64,000 nt of DNA from Alphaproteobacteria bacterium. GTDB taxonomy: Bacteria > Pseudomonadota > Alphaproteobacteria > Micropepsales > Micropepsaceae. The first letter of the stretch is position 1, and each line of letters starts with the position of its first letter. Positions 26,175-38,771 of this stretch are shown in pieces. Under the pieces are notes generated by a model. That model worked only from the letters and a program-made list of their open reading frames with translations, had not been told where the DNA came from and ran no database searches. The translations under genes and the position numbers were made by a program. The DNA lies in NCBI GenBank assembly GCA_021325375.1, contig JAJPHG010000009.1:1-64000 (forward strand). The letters run 5' to 3'.

Positions 26175-26310
26175 CGACCCTCCCCTTGAGGGAGGGTCGA
26201 AAAATCCGAAGGATTTTTCGGGGAGGGGCCCGCTCGTGCGGCGATGACCCCTCCTCGAAATTTGCTCCACTGCGTTGCGCAAATTTCGACCCTCCCTCAA
26301 GGGGAGGGTT
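26175..26310. repeat. ~135-bp inverted-repeat element, copy 1
   Basis: Outer arms CGACCCTCCCCTTGAGGG and its complement at 26287-26309 enclose two inner hairpins (GAAAAATCC/GGATTTTTC and GAAATTTG/CAAATTTC). It lies 6 bases after ftsZ and could stop or attenuate the dcw transcript. Copies 2 and 3 are at 27930-28058 and 35411-35543. The inner hairpin order shows copies 1 and 2 in the same orientation. Confidence 0.85.
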
Positions 26311-26342
26311 GAGGGTACAGTGCGCCGCACGGGGGTGCTTCC

Positions 26343-27923
26343 ATGAGGCTCATTGCTTTCGCGTTTGCCGTCGCGCTGGTTTCGACCGCGGCCCAGGCCT
26401 ACGATGTCGCCGAGAAGGACATCGCCACGCTCGATGCCGATCTCGCCGCCGGGCGGGTGACGTCGGAAGAGCTGGTACGCGCCTATCTGAAACGCATCGA
26501 CGAGATCGACCGGGGTGGGCCCGCGCTGCACAGCGTGCTCGCGGTGAACCCCGATGCGATCGCGCAAGCCCGCGCGCTCGATGCGGAGCGCAAGGCCAAG
26601 GGGCCGCGCGGGCCGCTGCACGGCATCCCGATCCTGGTGAAGGACAATGTCGAGACCGCGGACGCGATGCCCACGACGGCGGGCTCGCTCGCGCTCATGG
26701 ACAACGTGAGCCATCGCGACGCGCCGGCCATCGCGCGGCTGCGCGCGGCGGGCGCGATCATCCTCGGCAAGGCGAATTTGAGCGAATGGGCGAACATCCG
26801 CTCCTCGCATTCGATCAGCGGCTGGTCGGGGATCGGCGGGCTGGTGAAGAACCCCTACGTGCTGGACCGCAGCGCCTGCGGCTCGAGCTCGGGCAGCGGC
26901 GCCGCCGTCGCCGCCAGCCTCGCCGCCGCCGCGATCGGCTCGGAGACCGACGGTTCGCTCGTCTGCCCCGGCTCGATCAACGGCGTGGTGTCGCTCAAGC
27001 CGACTGTGGGCCTGGTCCCGCGCACGCATGTGATCCCGATCTCGCACAGCCAGGACACGCTGGGACCCATGGCGCGCGACGTCGCCGATGCCGCGCTTCT
27101 GCTCAGCGTCATGGCGGGAAGCGATCCGGCGGATGCGGCGACCGCGGATGCCGACATGCACAAGACCGATTACCATGCGCCGCTCGCGACCGCGTCGCTC
27201 AAAGGCAAGCGGCTCGGCGTCGTGATGCCCGCGCCGGATTCGGTGCCGTCCGACACCGACGCGGTGTTCGCGTCCACGCTCACCGCGCTGCGCGGCGCGG
27301 GTGCTGAGATCGTGGAGATCAAGGACTTCGCGCCCCCGCCGCCCGAGGAGCAGGCCAACGAGCTGACCGTGCTGCAAGTCGAGCTCAAATCCGACATGAA
27401 CGCCTATCTGGCGACCACCAATGCCAAGATGCGCACGCTCTCCGACATCATCGCCTTCGACCGCGCCAGCCCGCGCGAGACCGCGCTGTTCGGCCAGGAT
27501 CTCTTCGAGGCCGCGGACGCGACCAAGGGCGTCGCCGATCCCGCCTACATCAAGGCGCGCGACGGACTGAAGTCCTCGTCGCGCGCGGCGCTCGACGGGC
27601 TGTTCGCGAAATACAAGCTCGACGCGCTGATCCGCGCCACCGACGAGCCGTCGTTCCGCATCGACACGATCAAGGGCGACAACGACACCTCCACCGCCTC
27701 GTTCCTGCCCGCGACCGCGGGCTATCCGCACCTCACCGTGCCGATGGGGTATGTGCGCGGCCTGCCGGTGGGGATGTCGTTCGCGGGTCCCGCATGGTCG
27801 GAATCCGCGCTGCTTTCGCTCGGCTATGCCTTCGAGCAGGCGACGCACGTGCGCCATCCGCCGCAATTCATCAAGTCGCTGGAGGACGAGCCCGATACCC
27901 GGCGCGCGTTTGCGCCGGAGTGA
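26343..27923 (+). CDS. Exported amidase (amidase signature family)
   Basis: A 526-residue protein with a signal peptide ('MRLIAFAFAVALVSTAAQA') and an amidase-signature domain: catalytic Lys in 'GIPILVKDNVETAD', the Gly/Ser-rich 'CGSSSGSGAAVAASLAAAAI' with the bridging Ser, and the nucleophile region 'SETDGSLVCPGSINGV'. The family hydrolyses carboxamides; the substrate is unknown and the export signal points to the periplasm. It lies between ftsZ and lpxC, which are neighbours in many relatives, and both its flanks carry copies of the same repeat, suggesting insertion. Confidence 0.88.
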   Translation: MRLIAFAFAVALVSTAAQAYDVAEKDIATLDADLAAGRVTSEELVRAYLKRIDEIDRGGPALHSVLAVNPDAIAQARALDAERKAKGPRGPLHGIPILVKDNVETADAMPTTAGSLALMDNVSHRDAPAIARLRAAGAIILGKANLSEWANIRSSHSISGWSGIGGLVKNPYVLDRSACGSSSGSGAAVAASLAAAAIGSETDGSLVCPGSINGVVSLKPTVGLVPRTHVIPISHSQDTLGPMARDVADAALLLSVMAGSDPADAATADADMHKTDYHAPLATASLKGKRLGVVMPAPDSVPSDTDAVFASTLTALRGAGAEIVEIKDFAPPPPEEQANELTVLQVELKSDMNAYLATTNAKMRTLSDIIAFDRASPRETALFGQDLFEAADATKGVADPAYIKARDGLKSSSRAALDGLFAKYKLDALIRATDEPSFRIDTIKGDNDTSTASFLPATAGYPHLTVPMGYVRGLPVGMSFAGPAWSESALLSLGYAFEQATHVRHPPQFIKSLEDEPDTRRAFAPE

Positions 27924-27929
27924 GAATCC

Positions 27930-28058
27930 ACCCTCCCCTTCAGGGAGGGTCGAAAACGCGAAGCGTTTTCGGGGAGGGGTGAGCAGGACGGTTACCCCTC
28001 CCCGAAATTTGCTTCGCTGCGCTCAGCAAATTGTCGACCCTCCCTCAAGGGGAGGGTA
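27930..28058. repeat. ~135-bp inverted-repeat element, copy 2
   Basis: CCCTCCCCTTCAGGGAGGG at the left and CCCTCCCTCAAGGGGAGGG at the right are the outer arms, with inner GAAAACGC/GCGTTTTC and GAAATTTG/CAAATT hairpins. It ends 10 bases before the lpxC start and so forms most of the lpxC leader. It is in direct orientation relative to copy 1. Confidence 0.85.
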
Positions 28059-28068
28059 GGTTAGACGC

Positions 28069-28917
28069 ATGCCCCGTCGAACCATCGCTTCCGAGATCAC
28101 CGTCACCGGCACCGCGCTGCATGCGGGCGGCACCGTGCGCATGACGCTGTCCCCGGCGCTGCCCGGAACGGGTGTGACGTTCCGCCGGAGTGATCTGGGC
28201 CTCGATATCCCCGCGCGGTTCGACCGGGTCGGCGAGACCAATCTCGGCACGGTGATCGCGCAGGGCGGCGCGAGCGTCGGCGTGGTCGAGCATCTGATGG
28301 CGGCCGTCGCAGGCGCGGAGATCGACGATCTGCGCGTCATCCTCGACGGGCCCGAGCCGCCGATCCTCGACGGCGACGCGCTGTCGTTCCTGGTGCTGCT
28401 CGAGCGGGCCGGATTTCACGACGAGGCGGCGCGGCGCCAGGGCGTCAAGGTGCTCCAGCGCGTCGAGGTCAGCCACAAGGACGCCACGGCCGCGCTCGTG
28501 CCGTCCGACAGGCTCGAATACGACATGGAGATCGACTTCCCGACCAAGGCCATCGGCAGGCAGAGCTTCCATTTCGTCTTCTCGCGCGAGGGCTTCCGCC
28601 GCGACATCGCGCCGGCGCGCACCTTCGGCTTCGTCCACGAGTTGGAGACGCTGAAAAAGATGAACCGCGGCAACGGCGCCTCGCTCGACAACACGCTGGC
28701 CATCGACGGCAACACGGTCCTCAACGCGTCCTTGATGCGCTTCGGCGACGAGTTCGTGCGCCACAAGATCCTGGACGCGATAGGCGACATGGCGCTGGCG
28801 GGCGCGCGCCTGGTCGCCCGCTTCGAGGGCCGCCGCTCGGGCCATGGCCTCAACAACGCCCTGCTGAGGGCCCTGTTCGCCGGAAGAGCGAACTACGAGA
28901 TCATTAACCTGCCGTAA
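28069..28917 (+). CDS. lpxC: UDP-3-O-acyl-GlcNAc deacetylase LpxC
   Basis: A 282-residue zinc deacetylase carrying out the committed step of lipid A synthesis. Zinc ligands fit H75 ('GVVEHLMAAV'), H232 and D236 ('VRHKILDAIGD'), and H259 ('RSGHGLNNAL') is the catalytic His. 'GPEPPILDGDALSF' and 'APARTFGFVHELE' are further family marks. It is slightly shorter than the roughly 300-residue enterobacterial form. No ribosome site of note is seen; the leader is repeat sequence. Confidence 0.96.
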   Translation: MPRRTIASEITVTGTALHAGGTVRMTLSPALPGTGVTFRRSDLGLDIPARFDRVGETNLGTVIAQGGASVGVVEHLMAAVAGAEIDDLRVILDGPEPPILDGDALSFLVLLERAGFHDEAARRQGVKVLQRVEVSHKDATAALVPSDRLEYDMEIDFPTKAIGRQSFHFVFSREGFRRDIAPARTFGFVHELETLKKMNRGNGASLDNTLAIDGNTVLNASLMRFGDEFVRHKILDAIGDMALAGARLVARFEGRRSGHGLNNALLRALFAGRANYEIINLP

Positions 28918-29040
28918 TTCCAGGGGAATTCCGGACGCCCCCGCCTTTACGATGGGCGGCGGACACTCTGGACCGCCGCGCGCTTTGGGTGGCATAAGGC
29001 ACGGGCCCGATCGGACCCCCAGGACCTTCAAAGGATCCCC

Positions 29041-29901
29041 ATGCTGAGACCAATTCTTCGCCCGGCGCTGTTCATCTTGGTGCTCGGCACGAGCTTGGGG
29101 CTCAGTGGCTGCGAGACCGTCGGCAAGTGGTTCGGCTCGACCGACGCACCCGCCGACGCCAAGGACGCCGAATATGTCGAGCGTCCGATCGACCAGATCT
29201 ATGCCGATGCCTGGAAGAAGATCCGCTCCGACGAATGGGAAGACGCCGCCAAGCAATTCGACGAGGTCGAGCGCCAGCATCCCTATTCGGTCTGGGCCCG
29301 GCGCGCGATGCTGATGTCGGCCTTCTGCTACTACCAGGCCAACAAGTACCAGGACGCGATCCAGGCCGCCGACGCCTATATCTCGCTGCATCCCGGCAGC
29401 CACGAGGTGGCCTATGCCTTCTATCTGAAGGCCATCTCGCTCTATGAGCAGATCGTCGATGTCGGCCGCGACCAGACCAACACCGAGGCCGCGCTGGTGG
29501 CGCTTCAGGACGTGGTCCAGCGCTTCCCCGACACCGAATACGCCCGCGACGCGACCCTGAAGATCGACCTCACCATCGACCACATCGCCGGCAAGGAGAT
29601 GGCGGTCGGCCGCTACTATCTGCAGCGCGGCGACTATGTCGGCGCGATCAACCGCTTCCGCATCGTGGTCGAGCAGTACCAGCGCACCACCCAGATCGCG
29701 GAAGCCCTGGAGCGCCTGACCGAGGCCTATTACGCGCTGGGCATCTACCGCGAGGCCAAGACGGCGGCGGCGGTCCTGGGCGCCAACTATCCCGGCAGCG
29801 TCTGGTACAAGGATTCCTACAAGCTGCTCACCGAGCACCACCTGACGCCCCAGGAAGACAAAGGCTCGTGGATCAGTAAAGCTTTCTCGAAGGTCCTCTA
29901 G
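29041..29901 (+). CDS. bamD: Outer-membrane assembly lipoprotein BamD
   Basis: A 286-residue TPR lipoprotein of the BAM complex that inserts beta-barrel proteins. The signal peptide ends in the lipobox 'LSGC' (Cys 24). TPR-type helices follow: 'AWKKIRSDEWEDAAKQFDEV', 'HPYSVWARRAMLMSAFCYYQ', 'NKYQDAIQAADAYISLHPGS', 'YYLQRGDYVGAINRFRIVVE', 'ALERLTEAYYALGIYREAK'. An AAAGG site lies 8 bases upstream. The 123-base gap before it may hold its own promoter, but none is clear. The position between lpxC and recN is standard for alphaproteobacteria. Confidence 0.95.
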   Translation: MLRPILRPALFILVLGTSLGLSGCETVGKWFGSTDAPADAKDAEYVERPIDQIYADAWKKIRSDEWEDAAKQFDEVERQHPYSVWARRAMLMSAFCYYQANKYQDAIQAADAYISLHPGSHEVAYAFYLKAISLYEQIVDVGRDQTNTEAALVALQDVVQRFPDTEYARDATLKIDLTIDHIAGKEMAVGRYYLQRGDYVGAINRFRIVVEQYQRTTQIAEALERLTEAYYALGIYREAKTAAAVLGANYPGSVWYKDSYKLLTEHHLTPQEDKGSWISKAFSKVL

Positions 29902-29913
29902 GGTGAGTCGCCG

Positions 29914-33743
<3,830 letters not shown>

Positions 33744-33810
33744 TTTAGCGGCGCCGGCAAGCTCCGCGAAACCTTTTGCTGCCAGTGTTCACCGGTCGAA
33801 GGAGGCTGTC

Positions 33811-34038
33811 ATGCGTAAAATCCCGTATCTCGGCGCGCTCATGGTCGCGGGTTTCGCCCTTTCCGGCTGCGCGGTCGTAAGCGTCGGCGGCGCGGTCGTC
33901 GGCGGCGCGGTCTCGGTCGCGTCCACGACGGTCCACGTCACCGGCGACGTCGTGAAGGGCGCGGCGGATGTCGCCACCGGTCAGTCGGACGACGACAAGA
34001 AGAAAGACGACAAGAAAAAGTCGGACGACGACAACTAG
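33811..34038 (+). CDS. Small lipoprotein
   Basis: A 75-residue protein with an AAGGAGG ribosome site. A signal peptide ends in the lipobox 'FALSGC' (Cys 20); the mature part is a Gly/Val-rich segment ('VVSVGGAVVGGAVSVAST') and an acidic-basic tail of Asp and Lys ('DDDKKKDDKKKSDDDN'). It resembles small NF038104-like lipoproteins with a glycine-zipper region. Its end overlaps the convergent TonB-like gene by 4 bases. Confidence 0.75.
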   Translation: MRKIPYLGALMVAGFALSGCAVVSVGGAVVGGAVSVASTTVHVTGDVVKGAADVATGQSDDDKKKDDKKKSDDDN

Positions 34039-34388
34039 CGCGACGCGAAGCCGGCGAAGAACGTCATCTCCTGGCTCTTCCAGCGGTCGTAATATGCCGC
34101 AGGCAGATGATAGGGCGCGCAATGCTCGACCGCATCGATCGCGGCGGCAACGTCTTTCGGCGGCAAGGACGGGCTGCCTGGATGCAGGCTGGGCGTTCCC
34201 GCCAGCGAACCGTCCTTGTTCAGACGGAAGTCCACGAGGAACATCTGACGGTGAGCGCCCGGATTCGATTTCCAGCATCTCAGGATCTGCTCGCGCATCA
34301 TCAGCCCGAGCGACGTTGCCGTGACATAGGGCTCAGCGGCCACGGCCGGCGTCCACAGCAGGATCGCCGCGAGCGCCAGCCGCCTCAT
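34035..34388 (-). CDS. Exported TonB/TolA C-terminal-like protein
   Basis: A 117-residue protein with a signal peptide ('MRRLALAAILLWTPAVAA'). The mature part, 'REQILRCWKSNPGAH', 'FLVDFRLNKDGSLAGTP' and 'AAIDAVEHCAPYHLPA', matches the lone C-terminal domain of TonB/TolA-like periplasmic proteins, including the paired Cys. Without the Pro-rich spanner it cannot work as a classic TonB. It is coupled to the esterase gene by an ATGA overlap. The role is unknown. Confidence 0.7.
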   Translation of the reverse strand: MRRLALAAILLWTPAVAAEPYVTATSLGLMMREQILRCWKSNPGAHRQMFLVDFRLNKDGSLAGTPSLHPGSPSLPPKDVAAAIDAVEHCAPYHLPAAYYDRWKSQEMTFFAGFASR

Positions 34389-35395
34389 GACGCCAACGCC
34401 TTCACCAGATAGGGCAGGCTGATGTCCATGCGGTAGTCGACGGAGGAATGGTCGTCGGGGAATTCCTCATACACGTGCGCGACGCCCATGCGCTCCAGCT
34501 CGCGGTGCATGCGGCGCGCGCCGTAGACGAGGTTGTACTGGTCGATGTCGCCGCAATCGATGGTGAGGCCCTTGAGCGCCTTCAGGCCCGGCCCGCGCGT
34601 CTTCACCAGATCGAGCGGGTCGAAGGCGAGCCAGTTGTTCCAGCGCTCGGCGATCAGCTCACAGGTGTGATGGTCCACGGGCAGGCGCACGCCGAACGGC
34701 GCGCCCGGGTCGGGATCGAAGCTCGCGGCCTGCGCCAGGATCATGATCACGTGGACGTCGGAATCCTTCACCTTCGGCGCCGCCCAGAACCTCTCCACCC
34801 ATTGCCCGATGCTGCCGCCTTGCTTGGCGAGCGCGCGCAGCACCACCGGGAATTCGTGGCGGTACATCAGCTCGAAGCCCATGTCGCCGGAATGCACCGC
34901 CGCCGCGCTCCAGAAATCGGGATGCAGCAGCGCGTGCACCATCGCGCCGTAGCCGCCGGAGCTCTTGCCGAAGACGCCGCGTTTTCCAAAGCCGCCGCAG
35001 CCGAATTCGCGCTCGACAAGCGGCACGGCTTCCTGCAGCAGGAAATCGTCCCAGTTCCCCATCGCGGACGAGTTCACATACTGGTTGCCGCCGAGCCTGG
35101 TGAAGCAATCGGGGAACGCCACGACGCAGGGCGCCATCGCAGCCGTGGCGATCAGCCGGTCGAGACGTTCGGGCAGGTTCTCTGCGAAGTTCTTCCAGTT
35201 GGTGTGGACCGGCCCACCCGCCGTGAAGCCGACGAGATCGACGAGCAGCGGCAGGCCTTTGCCGTCATGACCTGCCGGCACATAGACGTCGATCATGCGC
35301 TCGGTGGGATCGCCGAGCAGATTGTTCGCGACCGCGCGGCTGTTCAGCGTCAGGCGATGGACGGTGCCGCGGGAGGATGATTGATCTTTGCGCAT
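34385..35395 (-). CDS. Alpha/beta-hydrolase, esterase D-like
   Basis: A 336-residue hydrolase of the enterochelin esterase / S-formylglutathione hydrolase type. The nucleophile elbow is 'GVFGKSSGGYGAMVHAL' (Ser in G-x-S-x-G form KSSGG), the acid is probably in 'TIDCGDIDQYNLVYG', and the His in 'FPDDHSSVDYR'. No signal peptide is seen. The substrate is unknown. Its stop overlaps the next gene's start, and its upstream gap contains repeat copy 3, which separates it from the aminopeptidase gene. Confidence 0.8.
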   Translation of the reverse strand: MRKDQSSSRGTVHRLTLNSRAVANNLLGDPTERMIDVYVPAGHDGKGLPLLVDLVGFTAGGPVHTNWKNFAENLPERLDRLIATAAMAPCVVAFPDCFTRLGGNQYVNSSAMGNWDDFLLQEAVPLVEREFGCGGFGKRGVFGKSSGGYGAMVHALLHPDFWSAAAVHSGDMGFELMYRHEFPVVLRALAKQGGSIGQWVERFWAAPKVKDSDVHVIMILAQAASFDPDPGAPFGVRLPVDHHTCELIAERWNNWLAFDPLDLVKTRGPGLKALKGLTIDCGDIDQYNLVYGARRMHRELERMGVAHVYEEFPDDHSSVDYRMDISLPYLVKALAS

Positions 35396-35410
35396 GTTGC
35401 CTCGTTTTTA

Positions 35411-35543
35411 CCTCCTCCTTGTGGGGAGGTCGAAATCTCGTAGCGAAGCGAAGAGATTTCGGGTGGGGGTTGACGTCCCGCACCGCTTCCCCCACCCGAA
35501 AAATGCTTCGCATTTTTCGACCTCCCCCTCGTGGGGAGGTCAA
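35411..35543. repeat. ~135-bp inverted-repeat element, copy 3
   Basis: CCTCCTCCTTGTGGGGAGG at the left and CCTCCCCCTCGTGGGGAGG at the right enclose GAAATCTC/GAGATTTC and GAAAAATG/CATTTTTC hairpins. It is the same architecture as the copies at 26175 and 27930, with the stems diverged but still paired, which suggests selection for structure. It lies between the aminopeptidase stop and the esterase start, both on the - strand. Confidence 0.8.
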
Positions 35544-35544
35544 G

Positions 35545-37377
35545 TTAGATCGCCCTTGTCACATCGGACAGCCAATGCCGCGTCTCGTCGTCGACCAGCG
35601 GCGACAGCGTCTCGTAGACGCGGCGGTGATAGGCGTTGAGCCAGTCGCGTTCGGCATCGGTGAGCAGCGCGGGCTCGACGAGGTCGATGTCGATGGGCGC
35701 CAGCGTGATGGTCTCGAACTCCATGAATTTGCGCTGCTTGTCGCCGCCGGGAAGCGGCACGGTCTCTCTCACCACGACCAGGTTCTCGATGCGGATGCCG
35801 TATTCGCCTTCCTTGTAATAGCCCGGCTCGTTGGAGCAGATCATGCCGGGCATCAAGGCTTGCGTGACGTTGCGCTTGGAGATGTTCTGCGGCCCCTCAT
35901 GCACCGACAGGTAGGAGCCTACGCCGTGACCCGTGCCGTGGTCGTAGTCGAGCCCCGCGTCCCACAGCGATTTGCGCGCGAAGGCATCGAGCGCGATGCC
36001 GGGCGTGCCTTCCGGGAAGCGCATCGTGGCGAGCGCGATATGGCCCTTGAGCACGCGGGTGAAACGGTCCTTCATCTCCGGCGTCGGCTTTCCCACAATC
36101 ATCGTGCGCGTCACGTCGGTGGTGCCGTCGGGATACTGGCCGCCGGAATCGATCAGGTAGATCTCGTTGTTGTTGATCTTGCGGTTGCTCGACGTGGTCA
36201 CGCGATAGTGCGGCAGCGCCGCATGCGGCGCCGCCCCCGAGATGGAATCGAACGACAGGTCGGTGAGCGATCCTTCCTTTCGGCGATAGCCCTCCAGCGC
36301 CTGTGCCGCCTCGATCTCGGTGAGATGCCCGCCCGGCGCCTCGCGCGCCATCCAGGCCAGGAAGCGCGTCAGCGCCGCGCCGTCGCGAATGTGCGCTTTG
36401 CGCGCGCCCTCGATCTCGACCGGGTTCTTGCACGCCTTGGGGAGCTGGCAGGGATCGACGCCGCGGCGCACCGTGGCGCCGGCCGCCTCCAGCCGCGCGA
36501 ACGCGGCCTGCGCGGTCCAGTTCGGATCGGCGATGACGGTCTTGCCCTTGAGCGCGTCGAGCGCGGCGTTGAAGTCGGCCGGCGCGCGCACGCGCACGGC
36601 ATTGCCGAAATGCTGTGTCAGCTCGGGTGAGGATTTGCTTCCGTCCATGAACAGGTCGGTCGAGCCGTCGGAATTGAGGATCGCATAGGACAGCACGAAC
36701 GGGGTGTGCGGCGTGTCGCCGCCGCGCATGTTGAGCAGCCAGCAGATGGAATCCGCCAAGCTCACCACCGCCGCGTCGGCGCCGAGCCGCTTGATCTCCT
36801 CGGCGATGCGCATGCGCTTGGCTTCCGAGCTCTCGCCGGCCAGCGCCATGGCGTGCGGCAGGGCTTTGGCCGTGGGCGCGGCCGGCCGGCCGCTCCACAC
36901 CGCGTCGATCGGGTTGCCGTCGGTGGGAACCAGCGTCGCTCCCGCCTTGGCGACGGAGGCGCGCAGCGCATCGGCGCTTGCCGCCGAATGGACCCAGGGA
37001 TCGAAGCCGATCTTCGCGCCCTTCGGCGCGTTCGCCTCCAGCCATCCGTTCGGGCCCTCGACGACGAGATCGCGCGGCTCGAATTCGCGGCTGTCGGTCT
37101 GCTGGCGGACCTGCAGCGTGTAGCGCCCGTCGGCGAACACCGCCGCCTTGTCCTTCAGCACCACGGCCGCGCCCGCCGATCCGGTGAACGCGGTCAGCCA
37201 TGCCAGCCGCTCGTTGCATTCGGGCAGATACTCGCTCTGGTACTCGTCCGAATGCGGCACGACGAAGCCGTCGAGGCCGCGCTTGGCCAGCTCGGCGCGA
37301 AGGGCGGCCAGGCGCGGCGCGCAGGTCGCGGCGTCGGAACGGTCGTCGAAGGTCTGGAAGGGAGCGGTCTTGTCCAT
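35545..37377 (-). CDS. pepP: M24B aminopeptidase P family protein
   Basis: A 610-residue protein of the large, three-domain aminopeptidase P type, which releases N-terminal residues next to Pro. Two creatinase-like N-terminal domains ('RLAALRAELAKRGLDGFVVP', 'GRYTLQVRQQTD') precede the pita-bread domain with metal ligands in 'YLIDSGGQYPDGTTDVTRTM' (two Asp), 'HGTGHGVGSYLSVHEGP' (His) and the later Glu in 'IRIENLVVV' and 'FMEFETITLAPID'. It is cytoplasmic by lack of a signal. It follows a small membrane protein gene by 70 bases. Confidence 0.93.
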   Translation of the reverse strand: MDKTAPFQTFDDRSDAATCAPRLAALRAELAKRGLDGFVVPHSDEYQSEYLPECNERLAWLTAFTGSAGAAVVLKDKAAVFADGRYTLQVRQQTDSREFEPRDLVVEGPNGWLEANAPKGAKIGFDPWVHSAASADALRASVAKAGATLVPTDGNPIDAVWSGRPAAPTAKALPHAMALAGESSEAKRMRIAEEIKRLGADAAVVSLADSICWLLNMRGGDTPHTPFVLSYAILNSDGSTDLFMDGSKSSPELTQHFGNAVRVRAPADFNAALDALKGKTVIADPNWTAQAAFARLEAAGATVRRGVDPCQLPKACKNPVEIEGARKAHIRDGAALTRFLAWMAREAPGGHLTEIEAAQALEGYRRKEGSLTDLSFDSISGAAPHAALPHYRVTTSSNRKINNNEIYLIDSGGQYPDGTTDVTRTMIVGKPTPEMKDRFTRVLKGHIALATMRFPEGTPGIALDAFARKSLWDAGLDYDHGTGHGVGSYLSVHEGPQNISKRNVTQALMPGMICSNEPGYYKEGEYGIRIENLVVVRETVPLPGGDKQRKFMEFETITLAPIDIDLVEPALLTDAERDWLNAYHRRVYETLSPLVDDETRHWLSDVTRAI

Positions 37378-37447
37378 GGGAAGGCTCTTTGGATGCGAAA
37401 CGCGCGCACCCTATCCCCCGCCGCCCCCCTTTCCAAGGACCGGTAGA

Positions 37448-37825
37448 TCAGGCCGTCCGCGGCGGCGGGCTGAGCGCGAACAGCACCACCGCGACGCCGA
37501 CCAATCCCGCGACGTCGCCCCACAGATGTCCCATATGGCCGGGCATGCGGAACGACTCCCACGCCATGATCGCGGCGTGGACGAGGCTGGAGGCGGCGGT
37601 GAACAGGATGAGGCTGCGGTTCGCCGCCGGGTCGCGCGCGGCGAGGATGAGGAAGACGCCGAGCGTCGCATAGACGCCCACGATCATCAGGAAATAGTCG
37701 CTCTCATAGGGTGCGCCTTCGTGCCACGCCCAACCCGACGGCCAGACGATGGCGAGCGGATAGACCAGAAGGAAGACGATCCCGAACACCACCAACGCGT
37801 ATTTCAGAAGCCGATCGCGTGACAT
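37448..37825 (-). CDS. Small membrane protein (DUF6632-like)
   Basis: A 125-residue protein with four predicted helices: 'YALVVFGIVFLLVYPLAIVW', 'YFLMIVGVYATLGVFLILAA', 'SLILFTAASSLVHAAIMAWE' and 'LVGVAVVLFALSP'. Between helices 1 and 2 is 'PSGWAWHEGAPYESDYF', and 'MPGHMGHLWGD' lies before the last helix; this pattern is that of a family of small integral membrane proteins of unknown role. It lies between prmA and pepP on the same strand. Confidence 0.7.
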   Translation of the reverse strand: MSRDRLLKYALVVFGIVFLLVYPLAIVWPSGWAWHEGAPYESDYFLMIVGVYATLGVFLILAARDPAANRSLILFTAASSLVHAAIMAWESFRMPGHMGHLWGDVAGLVGVAVVLFALSPPPRTA

Positions 37826-37855
37826 CGCAAATTCCCCTTGGAGCGCGTGCGAAGT

Positions 37856-38713
37856 CTAAGCCCGTGGCTTCTCCAGCACCAGAGCAGACCACGATCCGCT
37901 GCGCCGCGCGCCGCGATAGATCAGGCCTTGCGGGCGATAGAAGCTCTCGACCAGTCTCTCCTGCCACACGAGCAGGCCGGAGAGCAGCACCACGCCGCCC
38001 GGCGCCAGCGCGCGGGCGATGGCGGGCGCGAGCCGTGTCAAGGGACCTGCCAGGATGTTGGCGACGATGAGGTCGTAGGGCGCCTTCGCCGCGAGCGCGG
38101 GATGGGTGAGGCCGTCGGCGGTGAGCGCGTGAACCAGGGGTGCCTCGCCGTTGGCCCGCGCGTTCTCGCGCGTGACCTCGACCGCGACGATGTCGATGTC
38201 CGAGGCGAGCACCTTCCTGCGCCAAAGCTTGGCGGCGCCGATCGCGAGCAGCCCCGTGCCGCAGCCCAGATCGAGCACGTTCTCGAACCGCCGCCGCTTG
38301 GCGAGGTCGCTCATCGCGGCCAGGCACAGCGCGGTCGTCTCGTGATGCCCGGTGCCGAAAGCGAGCCCCGCCTCGATGCGGATCGGGATCACGCCAGGCG
38401 GCACTTGCCCTGCGTCATGCGCGCCATAGACGAAGAAGCGCCCTGCGCGCACAGGCGGCAGCCCCTCTTGTGAGAGCTTGATCCAATCCTGATCTGGCAG
38501 CAGCGCGACATGCACCGCGCGGCCCGCGAGCTTCTCGAGCAGCACGCCGTCCGGCATCGCCACATACAGCGCCTCGACGGTCGCGCGATCCTCGAACGGC
38601 TCCTCCTCGATGAGCAGCGCCTGCGGCTCCGTGCCGAGCTCGATCGCGGCGGCGATATCGCGCGACTCCGCCTTGCTGGCGTGGATGGAGACTTTCCAGA
38701 GGGGTGGGTTCAT
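37856..38713 (-). CDS. prmA: Ribosomal protein L11 methyltransferase PrmA
   Basis: A 285-residue SAM enzyme that trimethylates L11. The N-terminal substrate domain ('LWKVSIHASKAESRDIAAAI') precedes 'IEAGLAFGTGHHETTALCLA', typical of PrmA, then SAM motif I 'VLDLGCGTGLLAIGAAKL' and 'YDLIVANILAGPLTRLAPAI' (N-I/P-x-L post-motif). The C-terminal end is normal. It is probably the first of a prmA-DUF-pepP run; repeat sequence lies immediately upstream. Confidence 0.93.
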   Translation of the reverse strand: MNPPLWKVSIHASKAESRDIAAAIELGTEPQALLIEEEPFEDRATVEALYVAMPDGVLLEKLAGRAVHVALLPDQDWIKLSQEGLPPVRAGRFFVYGAHDAGQVPPGVIPIRIEAGLAFGTGHHETTALCLAAMSDLAKRRRFENVLDLGCGTGLLAIGAAKLWRRKVLASDIDIVAVEVTRENARANGEAPLVHALTADGLTHPALAAKAPYDLIVANILAGPLTRLAPAIARALAPGGVVLLSGLLVWQERLVESFYRPQGLIYRGARRSGSWSALVLEKPRA

Positions 38714-38732
38714 GTATTCTATAATCCATACT

Positions 38733-38766
38733 TGTCATGGCCCGCGAATGCGGGCCACCCAGGTGC
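38733..38766. repeat. Left inverted repeat flanking a nuclease-like gene
   Basis: TGTCATGGCCCGCGAATGCG continuing with GGCCACCCAGGTG. It is itself a hairpin (GGCCCGC/GCGGGCC). An inverted copy with one mismatch lies at 39419-39453. The same ends bound the composite elements at 2939-3115 and 58355-58534. Confidence 0.85.
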
Positions 38767-38771
38767 AGTAG

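Noticed and set aside
35377..36630. Long + strand open frame opposite pepP
   Set aside because: It starts in repeat sequence and is antisense to a complete M24 peptidase; the product has no recognisable fold.
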